Source of the DNA: Petunia secreta
Lineage: Eukaryota > Streptophyta > Magnoliopsida > Solanales > Solanaceae
Direction of reading: 5' to 3'
DNA length: 64,000 nt
Assembly: GCA_029990175.1 (NCBI GenBank)
Contig: JARKIP010000065.1
Coordinates: 27,940,501-28,004,500 of the forward strand
Shown: positions 11,591-23,229 of the stretch, piece by piece
How positions within the stretch are numbered: the stretch's first letter is position 1
Layout of the letters: the number at the start of each line of letters is the position of its first letter
Notes under the pieces: generated by a model
Told to the model about the DNA's origin: nothing
Seen by the model: the letters and a program-made list of their open reading frames with translations, nothing else
Database searches by the model: none
Made by a program: the position numbers and the translations under genes

Positions 11591-12427
11591 TCTAGAAGAA
11601 AAATTGAACCAAGTTAGCTAATACGAGAGAAAGGCCCACCATTTCAAGGTTGGACCCCTGAAACTGGAAAGAAGAATAATCAACACCATACCGCTTGATA
11701 TAATCAATAGCCTGAAGGATAAGCTGACATCATTTTATTTTAAAAAAAAAAAACTTACACAGGGATTATGTGATGCATGGCTTGAGAATATCGGAAGGTT
11801 CAACTAGATAAAATAATACAACATCTTCGGACACTCGGACCGAGCTATTACTTGGCTAGCTAACCAACCAGAATAATTAGTAGCGCGACACATGCTGCCT
11901 CTGGAGCGTAATTTACTGGGGCAACATCAGGAACTGGAACTGGAACTGGAACAAGAACTCTCTAAGTCCAAACATCTACATCTGTGGCAACCTGATAAGC
12001 TGCCTAGCGAATAATAGGTTGTTGTGGTATCTGCGTTGCTAAGATTCTCATAAAAGCATCGTAGAGAGCTAAGGGAACCACAAGGCTCTGCTCCCTTGCC
12101 CATAGGGAGCTCGTACAACTGGGACCTCCATAACTAGATCGTCAGCACGATAAAAAGACTCTCGGGGCTTCCTCAGTGCTAGCCCCAAGCTAGACTGCTT
12201 CATCTTGAACTCATACCGGTTGCTGATTTGTTGCTCGAGGGTTCACGATTACCACGAACGAATTAACAAAAATACTTTTTCATCCTAGACCAACGCACGA
12301 TCAGAAAAGAAGGAAGTGAAACTTCCAAAATGTCATCATAGCCCCTCGTAGATAAGTACGGACGTCTACGTACCTATCACCGAGACTCTACTAGACACTG
12401 TCTTAGTCGGGATAGACTCTAAATTGC
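11591..12427 (-). other. leader and 5' gag remnant of element A
   Basis: Minus-strand sequence after the primer site, broken by stops throughout. It aligns by eye with 22454-23230 in element B, including the shared block ACGTCCGTACTTATCTACGA. Confidence 0.55.
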
Positions 12428-12439
12428 GCTCTGATACCA
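12428..12439 (-). promoter_or_regulatory. primer binding site of element A
   Basis: Minus-strand TGGTATCAGAGC, complementary to initiator tRNA-Met, 2 bases from the LTR end at 12442. Confidence 0.9.
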
Positions 12440-12441
12440 GC

Positions 12442-15400
12442 TGACACGACCCGAAATCCCGTTAGGCCGTGCGGGCACCCGAAATCCTCCCATAGACCCG
12501 TCGAGCGAACCCTTACAAATTAAATCAGGAAAATAAATATAACAATTCACAAATGAGGACATGACTTAAAAAAATCACAGACATACTGATACTTCCAAGC
12601 TGTACAAAAGAAATTACAGCTGACTACCCAACATACTAGGTTTAGGGCTATCCAGACTAGAGATCTGAGAGTACAAAAGAAGACAAATACCTCCTGAAGG
12701 AAGCAAAATGCAACTGAAATAACAACCAATAAACTGGTGGCCATCCGGAATAAAAGCTGGCTCACCCTGTCAGCTGAATTCGTCTTCGCTCCTTTATAAC
12801 GTGGCGAACTCAATCCTGGAGCGAACCTGCCGAAATGAAATAGATAGACAAGAAACAAACAACAAACAAGGGTGAGTCAAAAGGACTCAATAAGTGGGGC
12901 AGACTAGCCACCTCGAAGAATAGGATAGCTAGCTAGGGAGAAGAAATATATAAACCAAATTCCTTTTATTTTAATTATAAAAAGGCAGAGCCAGATAACA
13001 ACCGGAAACACGTATAAAACCATAAACTCAACTAGGGATACGAGCCAGAAACATATCAACAAATAAGCAATGCACATATAAGCAAGACAGTAGTCATGTA
13101 TCGTAAGTTTTCCCAATGGTATGAAATGAGATGAAATGAAATGAAATGAAATGTGATGCAAAGGGTGACATGTGCCCATAATCCCATCCCGAAATGGAAT
13201 ACTCCTGCATTTGGGGGGAATCCAATCTGATAACCAACTAGAGCGGATTACTCCTGCTCCTGGGGCGGAATACTCCTGCACCCGATATAGTATAAACCAG
13301 AGGCGGAATACTCCTACACTCTCCTAGGGCGGAATACTCCTGCACCCGATATAATATAAAGCTGAGGCGGAATACTCCTGCACTCAATATCTGACATAAG
13401 AGCGGAATACTCCTGCTCCTGAGCCAGAATCCTCCTACCCTCAATATGATACAATGGAGCGGAATCCTCCTGCTCCTGGGGCGGAATCCTCTTACCCTTA
13501 ATATGATACAATGAGCGGAATCCTCCTGCTCCTGGGGTGGAATACTCCTGCACCCAATATGATATGCAATGTAATGCATATGAATGACATATAATGCGTA
13601 TGAATGCAATATGATGCAATAATAACCATTCACCAGGTGGGACTCTCATCGACAGCTGGGGAGTAGATGTCAACTCACTGCCAGAGTACAATACTCAGAT
13701 CCTCAATGCAATAAAAACTACAGGACGTAACATATAATATACAATGTAAATCCAAAGCTAAGGCGTAATGAGTACGCCTATCGGCAGCTACACACGTAAG
13801 GAACACGTGGTAGGAAATCCACGAGGCCAGGTGCCTCCAAAGAAATAGATATAAACACTTACCTCTTCCAAAAGTTAGCACTGCTAATCAACAACCACTT
13901 TATCCTTTGGTTTCCTTTGCCGAACCATCCCACTCTATTCAATAAGCAGAAAAATATATCAAATTAAGCTAAGGGCTTCATTCCTAACATCTTAGGACAA
14001 TCCGGTTAGGAACCTGAGACCCACGCGACCGGACTGTGTGTCCAATGTCCAGCCTCTATGGGGGACTCCAAATCACACATAACATGATCACAATATAAGT
14101 ATAAGCATGTATGAGGTATAAAACATGTGGCAACAATGGATATGGACTCAAAGGAATGAAAAGAAAACTCTGGGTAGAATTATAGACACAACCTAGAACG
14201 CAGAATTTGTCCAACTCTTTGAATTTCCATAAAATTTTCGGCAGAGTTTCTGAAACTGGATGATCAGAAAAAACAGAACAGACATTATACTACACACAGG
14301 AATGGATACCCGGATAAACTGATAACATAAACATGTTAAATGGATAACAAGATGAGATGACTAGATGACATAACAAATCTGCAGATAGAATGTCTGGACA
14401 GCACCACTGTCCTGCCTTTCGACCTAATGTTCAGAGTGTAGATCAAAGATATAGACTTCATGGTCTTCATGAACGTTTTAGATATATGTCTTAAGGTTCT
14501 GTGGATTCTTAAATAATCTAAATATCAATTTTGTACAAGGAGTTATGATCAATATACTAAATACTGTCCAAAGATCAAAACAATTTTCCAGATTTTAAAA
14601 CGTTTTGTCTTGCTGATTTGAACGTCTTTCACCTTGGGTTTTAGTACCAAATTAAGTATATACAAGGTTGCCTTGATAATATACAAGTAACCAACAAGAA
14701 AAACCATGTTTGGAACTAAGAAAAACTTCAAAAGCTACAAGATACATGCCTTGCCAGAAGAAAGGTCTAGTCTTACATACCTTTGATGTTTCTTACTTTT
14801 AAGCCTCGTTTCCTTTGAATTCCACACCTTCTAAACCTTAAACAAGCTATAATACAGAATTTAGGCACTTTACTTAGCCATGAAGTAATTCTAAAACTCA
14901 AGCTATAGACGAAATTGAAGGTAGCATAACATTACCTTAATCGCGTAGAGCATTTTGACGCAATTTGACGTCCATCCTTCAAAATCATAAAATTTTCTCA
15001 AAACAAAATGAAAGAACTGTTTCTCTCTTTATCTTTCTGGAAAATGACGAGATATGAAAGGAATTTTCCTTTTATATTTGAAACATTTCAGTTTTAGTCC
15101 TCTTTTACGCTTATGTCCCTCTTTCTCGCCTAATTTTTTATGCTCATTTATTTTTATCTATACGTTGTATGAACAAACCGTCAAAAGTTTTGGAAACTAC
15201 ACTCCAAGACCTTAAATTTGGTATATGATGTGTCCCCAAAAGACCTCATATAACACATGAAATTAACTACTGAAAAAGCTTCGTTACAAGGCAATTCGTT
15301 AGTCGGTTTTTCCGCAACTTAAATCTGGTTTTTCCAAAACATTATATTCAACATATAAACATCATATATGGTCATATTATGACTTTAAACTCACTTAAAT

Positions 15401-15457
15401 CATTCTTAACATGTCTATAGCATGATATACGTCACTTTGGACATACGGGGTGTAACA
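12442..15457 (-). repeat. Element A 5' LTR
   Basis: 3016 bp with the same ends as the 3' LTR (TGACACGACCC and GGGGTGTAACA on the plus strand). It carries small deletions relative to its partner and its own version of the minisatellite at 13190-13553. Confidence 0.85.
13190..13553. repeat. minisatellite in element A 5' LTR
   Basis: Counterpart of the 6591-6968 array, with near-identical unit order and scattered substitutions. Confidence 0.75.
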
Positions 15458-15462
15458 GAAAA
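15458..15462. repeat. target-site duplication, element A (right)
   Basis: GAAAA directly after the terminal CA; identical to 5852-5856. Confidence 0.85.
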
Positions 15463-15633
15463 ACTGTAAGGTGATGTTCAGAATGTCAGTATACGATGTT
15501 CCACACGAGCAACACTGAGGTTTGGAACATCTTGCATTAAGTAATGAAAAACTGTAAGATGATGTTCAGAACGTCAGTATACGGTGTTCCGAACGAGCAA
15601 CATTGAGGTTTGGAACATACTGTATAAATATTA
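15458..15633. repeat. 88-bp tandem duplication beside the MULE
   Basis: The unit starting gaaaaactgtaaggtgatg (15458) recurs at 15546. The end of a further copy lies on the other side of element A before 5852. Each unit holds two gttc/gaac half-palindromes. Confidence 0.7.
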
Positions 15634-16164
15634 TCAATTTGATAGTAATACTAATAGTTGGTCATTTCAATTTATTACAGATGACCATCGATGGGTGAGG
15701 TTATATTAGGAGTTAATTATCAAGGTGAATGGGTGGAGCGTTCTAAATGTTATGCTTGGGTTCTGAAGGTTAAAGAGTCAAGACCCATTCTTGTGCCTAG
15801 AGATGTTACGTATGATGTTCTACTTAACAAAATCATCGTAATTTGGAGGATAAGAGACAATCTGAGGGACATGTGCATTTACATGCTGAGTGTTGTCGCA
15901 AACCAAAAGACACCTCCCGTTACAATAAGAAATAATGATGATGTACGCCATTATATGGCTGATGTTGATCGTAATGGTGCTAGGCCCACTTTAAGGGTAA
16001 TTGTGATTTCTACGACGGAGGAATGTATTGGTTCTAATGACCAAGAAATGCAAAATATTGGAGGGCATGATTTTAGTCAGCGATTGGATGACATACATGA
16101 AGAAGTAGAAGAACACAAAGGAGGAGGGGTAGAAGAAGACAGAGGAGGCGTAGATGTAGATAAA

Positions 16165-16213
16165 GAAGAAGAAGAAGAAGAAGAAGAAGAAGAAGAAGAA
16201 GAAGAAGAAGAAG

Positions 16214-16242
<29 letters not shown>
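16165..16242 (+). repeat. (GAA)26 microsatellite
   Basis: An uninterrupted trinucleotide run inside the MULE frame, encoding polyglutamate. The antisense poly-Ser and poly-Leu frames over it are artefacts. Confidence 0.95.
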
Positions 16243-16245
<3 letters not shown>

Positions 16246-17064
16246 GAAGAAGAATATGTAGAGGAAGATCCTGCCATGTATACCCCCTGTGTTTCCAACA
16301 CAAAGCAGCGAGCCAATATTTCACTTCGTCGATGGCACAGATTTTGAAGAATATATGACTTTTGCCAATAAGAAAGAATTTGTCGCCAAATTGAAGATTG
16401 CGGCAGTTAAACATCGTTTTAATTACAAAGCATTGAAGAATACTGTAAAGATTTTTAATGCTAGATGTTTAGATGTGAAATGCAAATGGTGGTTAAGGGC
16501 AATGAGGTATAAAAGTAATGATAGGTTCTACATTAGTGTTTACAATAACTTGCACACATGCGGTGTCAAACATCATTCCAGTCATAATTCAGACAACTCT
16601 GCCTAGATAATTGGTGAGTTCATGAAAGGTAAATATTTAATGGAAAAAAGGTCCAACCACAAAAGCTGTCAGGGAGTCCCTTAACAACGATTTGAGTTAT
16701 AAGGTTAGCTACTGAAAGTGTCTTAGGGGCTGTCAATTTGCAAAAGCTTTGACACGGGGAACACATGAGGAAGGTATTGAAATTCTTGATGCTTATGCTT
16801 ATATGGTTAGGAGTAAGAATCCAGGACTAAGACAGATTTGAGGCTTTCTAGCACAGGGAAGTTCTTGTATTTTTTTCTCTCTTATGGAGCGTGGATCAGG
16901 GGATTAACTTATGTGAGAAAAGTCCTAGCTATTGACGGTACACATTTGTCTGGCGAGTGGTGTTGTTGTCTGTTGTTGCTTAGGATGCAATGAGTCACGT
17001 ATTCCCTGTTGCTTTTTGTGTTGTAGAAAAGATTGTGACGCCTCATATGAATACTTTTTTGAAC

Positions 17065-17126
17065 AATTACGCAGCATAGTTTCAGATAGTGAAGAATTAC
17101 GCAGCATAGTTTCAGATAGTGAAGAG
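17065..17126 (+). repeat. 30-bp tandem duplication in the MULE pseudogene
   Basis: aattacgcagcatagtttca and its continuation occur twice in tandem, between the two catalytic regions of the transposase; a stop follows at once. Confidence 0.8.
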
Positions 17127-17854
17127 TTGTGAATTGTTTCGGATAGACATCCAAGCATCTCGAAGATGGTCACCAAAGTGTTTTCTTCTGCACACTATGG
17201 AGTTTGCATGCGGCACCTTGGTGAAAACATCCGAACAAAGTTTCAGTTTGGAATCAGTCTTCATAAATACTACACTGCAGCAAAGGCATACAGGGTAGAG
17301 GAGTTCACTGATGCTATGAATAAGATCATGACTATTGATTGGAGGGTACCGGATTATCTTGAAAATGTTGTTGGCTATCATAGATGGAGCAGATTATATT
17401 TCCCAGGAAATAGGTAAACTATAATAACAAGGTCTGATATTACAGTCATGCTTTCAATCTCTTCGAAACGTCTCACAAGGAAATCCGAACACATCATTGA
17501 TGTGCAGAATATTTTTAGGAAAATTTATTTTCTAACGATGTTCCGAACTTCTTATTGTCGGTACGACTTGTGCTTTATGTTAGGAACATCATGAATGTTC
17601 CGCACTTCTTATTCAATGCAATACCTCCTGAAGAATCGTGGGTCGTCCCTGCTGAAGAAATACTTTATCTAGTGCCTCCACTCCCAAAGCCGAGCAACCG
17701 TGGAAGGAGAAGGGTTAACCTGATTCGATCTATTGGGGAACGTCTTCCAAGGAGGAAAAACAATTGTTGCAACTGCAAGAGATATGGTCACAAAAAAAAT
17801 ACATGCCCCATTGTTCGTAGTGGAACTGATGCTACAAGTCAGCCTACAAATTGA

Positions 17855-18711
17855 GTTTGTGAATTGGACAAAGCATCGTCTTCGTTATAATGTTTGAACA
17901 ATTTCGTTTATTCGGATTTCTATTTGAATTGCATAGTAGACTTATGGTCCTACTTGTATAATTTATATTGTGTACATATTTGCTTTACTACAGTTTAAGT
18001 TTATGTTGTCCACATATTTGCTTTACTGCATTTTTAACTTATTTTGTGCACATATTTGCTTATTGTTCGCAACACATCTAGTGTTGTTTACGATATTAAA
18101 ATTTGATGTTCCGAACAATTTCAAGGCATGTGAAAGCTTGTGAGGTCCTTCTCTTTCCATGAAATAGCCTGAGGAGCCTGTGATAATCTTGTTTGTTCGG
18201 AACATCGGTAAAGGCACTATAATACAAGAAATCTTAATATTCATTCACAATTCATAGTCGTAGCATTTACCAAGTACTACCTTCGAGAAGATGTTCGGAA
18301 CATCTTGTCAAGGATATTATATTATACTCGTATATGTGATGTTCCGAACAAGCCATTCAAAATTTGAAAGACACAAACGGCTACAATGAACAGTTGCCCA
18401 AATACCAATATAGCAAATGGCTAAAATATAAGTTGTTGCAATAGTCACGTCAAAACACATGCACACTTGTAAATATGCGTCCCTTCGTTTGCTTCGCCTA
18501 TTGAAAAGGCGTGCTCTACAAATGAAAAGCCACTACAAACCATCTATAAATACCTCCTTCATGAACTAAATTCACATTTCATAGTCTTCGCATTTACCAA
18601 GTATTACCTTCATATATTAAGTTTTTTCCTAATACATTTTCAAAATCTAATTGGTTTATATTTCCTTTAACATAACTCCACTTTAATTCTTTTTTATTTT
18701 AAACAATTTGC
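17855..18711. other. AT-rich spacer with palindrome cluster
   Basis: No gene seen. It holds four exact GTTCCGAAC/GTTCGGAAC motifs (18108, 18195, 18291, 18341). It also holds two near-copies of a leader-like segment at about 18243-18290 and 18570-18616 (catttaccaagtattacctt). Confidence 0.6.
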
Positions 18712-18718
18712 ATGCAGA

Positions 18719-18930
18719 TGGCCAATGATGCATTGACTGATCCTTGGAATAAGTACCACCGAGTCCGACACCCTCCAAACAAGTCGCTTCCTGCAAGACT
18801 GCTAGACGTGCACTTTGAAGTTGTTGACATTAAGGAGGTTGCAGATAATTGTGAGAGGTCCATTCAAACACTTGAGACAAAACTTCAACAGATGCAATTG
18901 CAGTTAGATCGGATTGAGAGGTTTTTGTAA
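18719..18930 (+). CDS. small coiled-coil protein, unrecognised
   Basis: A short open frame (71 codons if the second ATG is used) starts directly after an intron-like acceptor (tttgcatgcag). The last half (residues about 40-70) is a heptad-like run of Leu, Gln and Ile (LETKLQQMQLQLDRIERFL), which suggests a coiled coil. I do not recognise a family. It lies 0.9 kb downstream of the MULE transposase remnant and could be an accessory frame of that transposon, an exon of a captured gene, or chance. The duplicated segment upstream (about 18243 and 18570) could be a leader or promoter. Confidence 0.35.
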
Positions 18931-19268
18931 AATCACTTCGGTGGAGGCCAAAATAATAACGAAGATGCTATTATATATTAATTGTTTAAGTACTTGTACT
19001 GTTTATGAAGATGCTTTTGTTATCTCTGTTCAGCTAATATTATTATGAAGGTATTTAATTAGTATTGTAAAATTGTCTCCAAAGCATCATATTTGCTTAT
19101 AGTTCCCAACACATCAACTGTCATTTAGGATATTACAATAGATGTTCCAAAGGAAAACTTGTTCTAATCCTCCATTTCAAGAAAAGTTAATAAAATCATA
19201 CAGTTAGTTCGGAACATAAACAATGTGTTCTAACACTAAAATGAATGTTCGGAACATCACCGGTATGT
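18931..19268. other. spacer between small ORF and satellite array
   Basis: AT-rich with no gene. It holds two more GTTCGGAAC motifs (19207-19215, 19247-19255), then grades into the 51-bp array. Confidence 0.5.
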
Positions 19269-19772
19269 TCCAGGGATAAATGAATGTTATTATCACTATA
19301 CATGACCAAACCCGATTACAGTAATAAATGATGTTCATTTTAACTAGAAAGGACCAATTATATTTGTTAGAGTGACAAATGATGATGGTTATCACTAGAA
19401 ATGACCCACTATAATTGTCATTTCGCTTAAAAAGACCAATTATAGTTGTTAGAGTGAGAAATGATGACAATTCTCAGTAGTAATGACCAATTATAGTTGT
19501 TAGAGTGATAAATGATGAAAATTATCAGTAGTAATGACCAATTATACTTGTAAGAGTCACAAGTGATGTAATATATCATAGGATTGTTTCAAACATCTTT
19601 TGATGTTCGTTGCTTTATAATGTCGTTCGGAGCGCGCAGTTTTAATATTGTTATCTTCATCGTATTGTTTTCCAATTAGAGTTATTAGAGTGAGAAACTA
19701 TGACAATTATTAGTAGTAGTGACCAGTTAGAGTGATAAATTCATCAACTTTCATCACAAAAGACCACTTAGA
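19269..19772. repeat. 51-bp satellite array, left part
   Basis: About six diverged units at 19269-19560 and two more at 19677-19772, with about 110 bases of unrelated sequence between. Same unit (aaatgatgatcat...agaaatgaccaattata...gttagagtgac) as the array right of element B, so B has split one array. Confidence 0.8.
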
Positions 19773-19844
19773 TGAAAAGACCTTAGGTAGTCGTTTCGGG
19801 AATTTGGTCACCGATGGTCCTGCCGATAATTTTAAAATACTTCC

Positions 19845-20038
19845 CGATTGGCGATGAGTGGCCCGCACCGGTGAAGGGTCATTATTGCATATACTTCCCG
19901 GTTGGCGATGAGAGTCACGCACCGGTAAAGGGCCAATATTGTATATACTTCCCGGTAATCGATGAGAGTCCCGGGCCGATGAAGGGTCATTATTGCATAT
20001 ACTTCCCAGTAATCGATGAGAATCCCGAGCCGGTGAAG
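19845..20038. repeat. 54-bp minisatellite, 4 copies
   Basis: Unit cttcccggtaatcgatgaga...gtgaagggtcattattgcatata; four copies here against about fifteen in the partner LTR. Confidence 0.85.
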
Positions 20039-20110
20039 GAATTAGGCACATGTGACTGCATTGCATCATACCGCATTCATCCCATCTCATTGCACCGCAT
20101 ACTGACTAGT

Positions 20111-20115
20111 GTGTT
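20111..20115. repeat. target-site duplication of nested solo LTR (left)
   Basis: GTGTT; repeated at 21464-21468. The uninterrupted partner LTR reads actagtgtgttactattg at this site, near 27661. Confidence 0.9.
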
Positions 20116-21463
20116 TGTTTCTCCCAAACGCACACACAAGTATACGTGGTCGACAAGTAATAAAGTGATAAATCGAGTATCGTTCCCACGAGGACTATTG
20201 TTACAACTGAATCCTAGAGAACAATTTCCTAAAAACTATTCAGGGATCTTTTTTAATGATGGTTGAGATTTTTACTAACTAAATGAAATAATTAAAAGCA
20301 AGTAACTGAAGTCAAGTAATAGATCAAATTCTAGATTGTTATCAATAAAGGAGAAACGGTCCAGGGTCAGAGCTACGAACAATCCAGTTGAGTTTTCCAG
20401 TTGAGTCTACTTCTTGATTCCCTAGATTGCTAACTAACAAGTTACTTATATTCGTGAAAATCTGTCGATTCTTCACGTGGTTTTCACGAGTCTATGCAAG
20501 CTACTCTAACGCCTATATTTCTATGGAATTAAATCACATGCATGCATTAAAGAACTCTGTATTTAGCTAAGCAAGGCGAATAGGTATATGTCTATCCTAC
20601 CCGCAAATCGATTCCCTGATGCCCAGGTTCACAATCAAGCCTTATTCTTTCTTATGTGCTTTCACAAGTTCCCTCTGTCGAGTTCAACTTGTAAACCATA
20701 GATAGTGTTCAATCATCGGGCCTTAATAACCAAACAATTAGGCTCAAGAAAGAATAAACAATTCGTAATGGTAAATCAATAGGTAGAAATCAACTTTCAA
20801 ACCTCAACCTTCATTTATTTACTCTAATCCTAGAACGATATGTTTAGCTACTCATATTCATAATAACAACACAAGAATTCATGGAAGAAATATGAAAGAT
20901 TGTAATAGATGAAGTAAAGGAATTAAATCCTTGGTTCAATGTATAAGAACTCCAAACTTGCTCCATAAATTCAACCCCCTACTAAAAACGACATTAATGA
21001 CTATTTATAGTGTTTACAAAGTCTTCCCACAAGTTAATCCTAAGCCTAAACTAAATTGGAAAAGTTGGGGTCACAGAACTAAAAGCCTCGCGTGTCTCAT
21101 GGCTTCTGAGAGTCGTGCGCCACAGCCCATGCATCGCATGGCTTGTGGCTTTTGGAAGTCTGAAGCTGCAGGCCATGCGTCGCATGGCTTATGGCTTTTG
21201 GAAGCCTGAAGCTATGACAAATCTGTAGCTTGATCCATAGCTTTCCGTCTAATGCCATATCCCATGATTAGCTAAGTTCATCAATTCTTGCTCGATTTTA
21301 TCCATCTTCACTCCGTTTGTACTCGCATTCATCCAAATCATTCCTAACATCACAAACACAATAAGTGAGTGCAACAATCACAATTATGTCGTTCAATGAG
21401 CGAATAACGTATCAAAATGTGAGGAAATATTAAGGTAAAATAGGCCAATATTGCCAAACATCA
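20116..21463. mobile_element. solo LTR nested in element B 5' LTR
   Basis: 1348 bp with TG...CA ends (TGTTTCTCCC and GCCAAACATCA) and perfect 5-bp GTGTT duplications; the empty site is preserved in the other LTR of B. The start (acacaagtatacgtggtcga, then gtatcgttcccacgagg) is of a type seen in Athila-like gypsy LTRs, but this assignment is tentative. It has no coding domain. Two near-copies of a 52-bp segment with cgcatggctt lie at 21131-21212. Single-LTR structure implies deletion by recombination between the LTRs of a former full element. Confidence 0.8.
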
Positions 21464-21468
21464 GTGTT
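21464..21468. repeat. target-site duplication of nested solo LTR (right)
   Basis: GTGTT, identical to 20111-20115. Confidence 0.9.
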
Positions 21469-21584
21469 ACTATTGTGTTGTGTTTTGTGTATGCGGTATA
21501 TATACCATGTTGTGGACATATTTCAATTTGCCTATACATTTCTGGCTAGTTAGTGTCCTTAATGGGTTTATATGCTTTTGTTAT

Positions 21585-21790
21585 ATGGATCGGGTTGCAC
21601 ACTGCCACCGTATAAATATATGAATCGGGTTTCACGCCGCGACAATATGAATAAATGGATCGGATTGCACGCCGCAACAATATGAATATACGGATCAGGT
21701 TGTACGCTACGACAGTATGAATATATGGATCGGGTTGCACGCCACAACAGTATGAACATGTGGATCGGGTTGCACGCCAATACAGTATTA
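21585..21790. repeat. 35-bp minisatellite in element B 5' LTR
   Basis: About six copies of atggatcgggttgcacgccg followed by caacaatatgaatat. The period of 35 shifts the reading frame at each copy. Counterpart at 27783-27990. Confidence 0.85.
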
Positions 21791-22441
21791 TGTTCGGGAT
21801 ACTTAAACACCTGTATGTTCTATCTTATGTCCCTGGTTGTTTATGAGTTTATGATCCCATACGTGTTTCTAGTTATTATCTGGCTCTGCCTTTTTATAAT
21901 TTAAATAAGAGGAATTTGGTTTATCTGTTTTTCTTCTCCCTGGCTAGCTATCTTTTTCTTTGAGGTGGCTAGTCTGCCTCACTTATTGAGTCATTTTGAC
22001 TCACCCTTGTTTGTTGTTTGTCCTTGTCTATCTATTTCGTTTTGGCAGGTTCGCTTCAGGATTGAGTTCGCCACGTTGTGAAGGGGCGAAGACGATTTCA
22101 GTTATCAGGGTGAGCCAGCTTTTATTGAGGATGGCCATAGTTTCATGTTTATTATTTTAGTATCATTTTGCTCTCTTCATGGGGTATCTGTCTTCTTTCG
22201 TACTCTTAGATGTCTAGTCTGGATAGCTCTAAACCTAGTATGTTGGGTAGTTAGCTGTAATTTCTTTTTTACAGCTTAGAGGTATCAGTATATCTGTGTT
22301 TTTTTTTCTAAGTCTTATTCTTATTTATAAGTTAGATTTATATTCAATTTCCTAATTAAGTTGTTAAGGGTTCGCGCGACGGGTCTAGGGGAGGATGTCG
22401 AGTGCCCGCACGGCTTAGCAAAAAATTCGGGTCGTGTCAGT

Positions 22442-22453
22442 TGGTATCAGAGC
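22442..22453 (+). promoter_or_regulatory. primer binding site of element B
   Basis: TGGTATCAGAGC, 2 bases after the LTR end, complementary to initiator tRNA-Met. Confidence 0.9.
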
Positions 22454-23229
22454 CTAGTTTAGAGTCTATCCAGACCAAGACAATGTCTAGTAGAGTCTCG
22501 TTGATGGGTACGCAGACGTCCGTACTTATCTACGAGAGGCTATGATGGCATTTAAGAAGTTTCACTTCCTTCTTTTCTGATCGTGTGTCGGTCTAGGATG
22601 CAAAAGTATTTTTGATAATTCCTTTGTGGTAATTGTGAACCCCTGTGCGGACAAATCAGCAAATGGGAGGAGTTTAGGACGAATTAGTCTAGCCTGGGGC
22701 TAGAGCTACTCAAGCCCCGAGAGTTGTGGATCATAGTGACGATCCAATTGTGGAAGCCCCAGTTGTACGAGCTCGCGATGGGCTAAGGGGCAGGGCCTTG
22801 TGGTTCCCTTGGCTCTCTACGATGCTTTTACGAGAATTTTGGCGATGCAGATACCGCAAGAACCTATTATTCATTAGGCAGCTTATCAGGTCGCCGCATA
22901 TGCAAATGGTCGGATTTAGAGAGCACTTATTCCAGTTCCTGATGTTGCCCCAGTAAATTATGTTCCAGAGGCAGCATGTGTTGTGCCACCTATTGTTCTG
23001 GCTAGTTAGCCAGCCGAGGTAACAGTTCGGTCCAAGTGCCCAAAGAGGTTGCATTATTTTACGCAGTTGAACCTTTCGATATTCTTAAGCAATGCATCAG
23101 ATAAACCTTGTTATTCTATTTTTAAAAAATAAAATGATGTCAGCATATCCTTCAAGCTCTTGATTATATCGAGCGGTATGGTGTTGATTATTCTGCTTTT
23201 CAGTTTCAGGGTCCAGCCTTGAATTTGTG
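22454..23229 (+). other. leader and broken 5' gag region of element B
   Basis: Stop-ridden plus-strand sequence matching the equivalent part of A (11591-12427). The short frame at 22726-22956 has no domain. Confidence 0.55.

Larger units (their letters stand above)
5857..15457 (-). mobile_element. Element A: gypsy-type LTR retrotransposon without visible pol (LARD-like)
   Basis: A complete 9.6-kb element on the minus strand with LTRs of about 3 kb (5857-8912 and 12442-15457), a tRNA-Met primer site, a polypurine tract and perfect GAAAA duplications. Between the LTRs lie 3.5 kb holding only a broken gag fragment. I found no YxDD reverse-transcriptase motif, no aspartic protease DxGS and no integrase D-D-E signature on either strand. 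Its internal region aligns by eye end to end with that of element B, so the loss of pol is shared and the family is probably non-autonomous, mobilised in trans. The LTRs show 7 differences in their first 88 bases, so it is not recent. Confidence 0.8.
15691..17854 (+). pseudogene. Mutator-like (MULE) transposase, degenerate
   Basis: Fragments in several frames follow the order of a plant MULE transposase. An N-terminal region runs 15691-16160 (GVNYQGEWVERSKCYAWVL), followed by a 26-residue polyglutamate run. A MuDR-type DNA-binding region runs 16310-16600 (ending YNNLHTCGVKHHS). The first catalytic Asp is in IDGTHLSGEW (gac 16934-16936) and the second in SDRHPSI (gat 17142-17144). A CMRHLGENI and WSRLYFPGNR region runs 17190-17415, and a C-terminal CCHC knuckle (CCNCKRYGHKKNTC) lies near 17765-17806. 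Family function: cut-and-paste transposition in the nucleus. Stops and frame shifts (16347, 16604, 17127, 17415) make it non-functional. The start follows an intron-like acceptor (ttattacag at 15671-15680). Confidence 0.8.
19773..22439 (+). repeat. Element B 5' LTR, deleted and interrupted
   Basis: Starts TGAAAAGACCTTAGGTAG and ends GGGTCGTGTCA. After about 65 bases it jumps from the U3 start (taattttaaaat) straight into the 54-bp array, skipping about 1.2 kb present in the 3' LTR. It contains the nested solo LTR at 20116-21463. Confidence 0.8.

Noticed and set aside
8913..12441. Hidden pol in element A
   Set aside because: No YxDD, DxGS or integrase D-D-E motif could be read in any frame; kept as non-autonomous.
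16073..16414. Poly-Leu and poly-Ser antisense frames
   Set aside because: Antisense of the (GAA)26 run.
18288..18303. Heat-shock-element reading of GTTCGGAAC
   Set aside because: Heat-shock elements need TTC-NN-GAA spacing; here only one base separates TTC and GAA.
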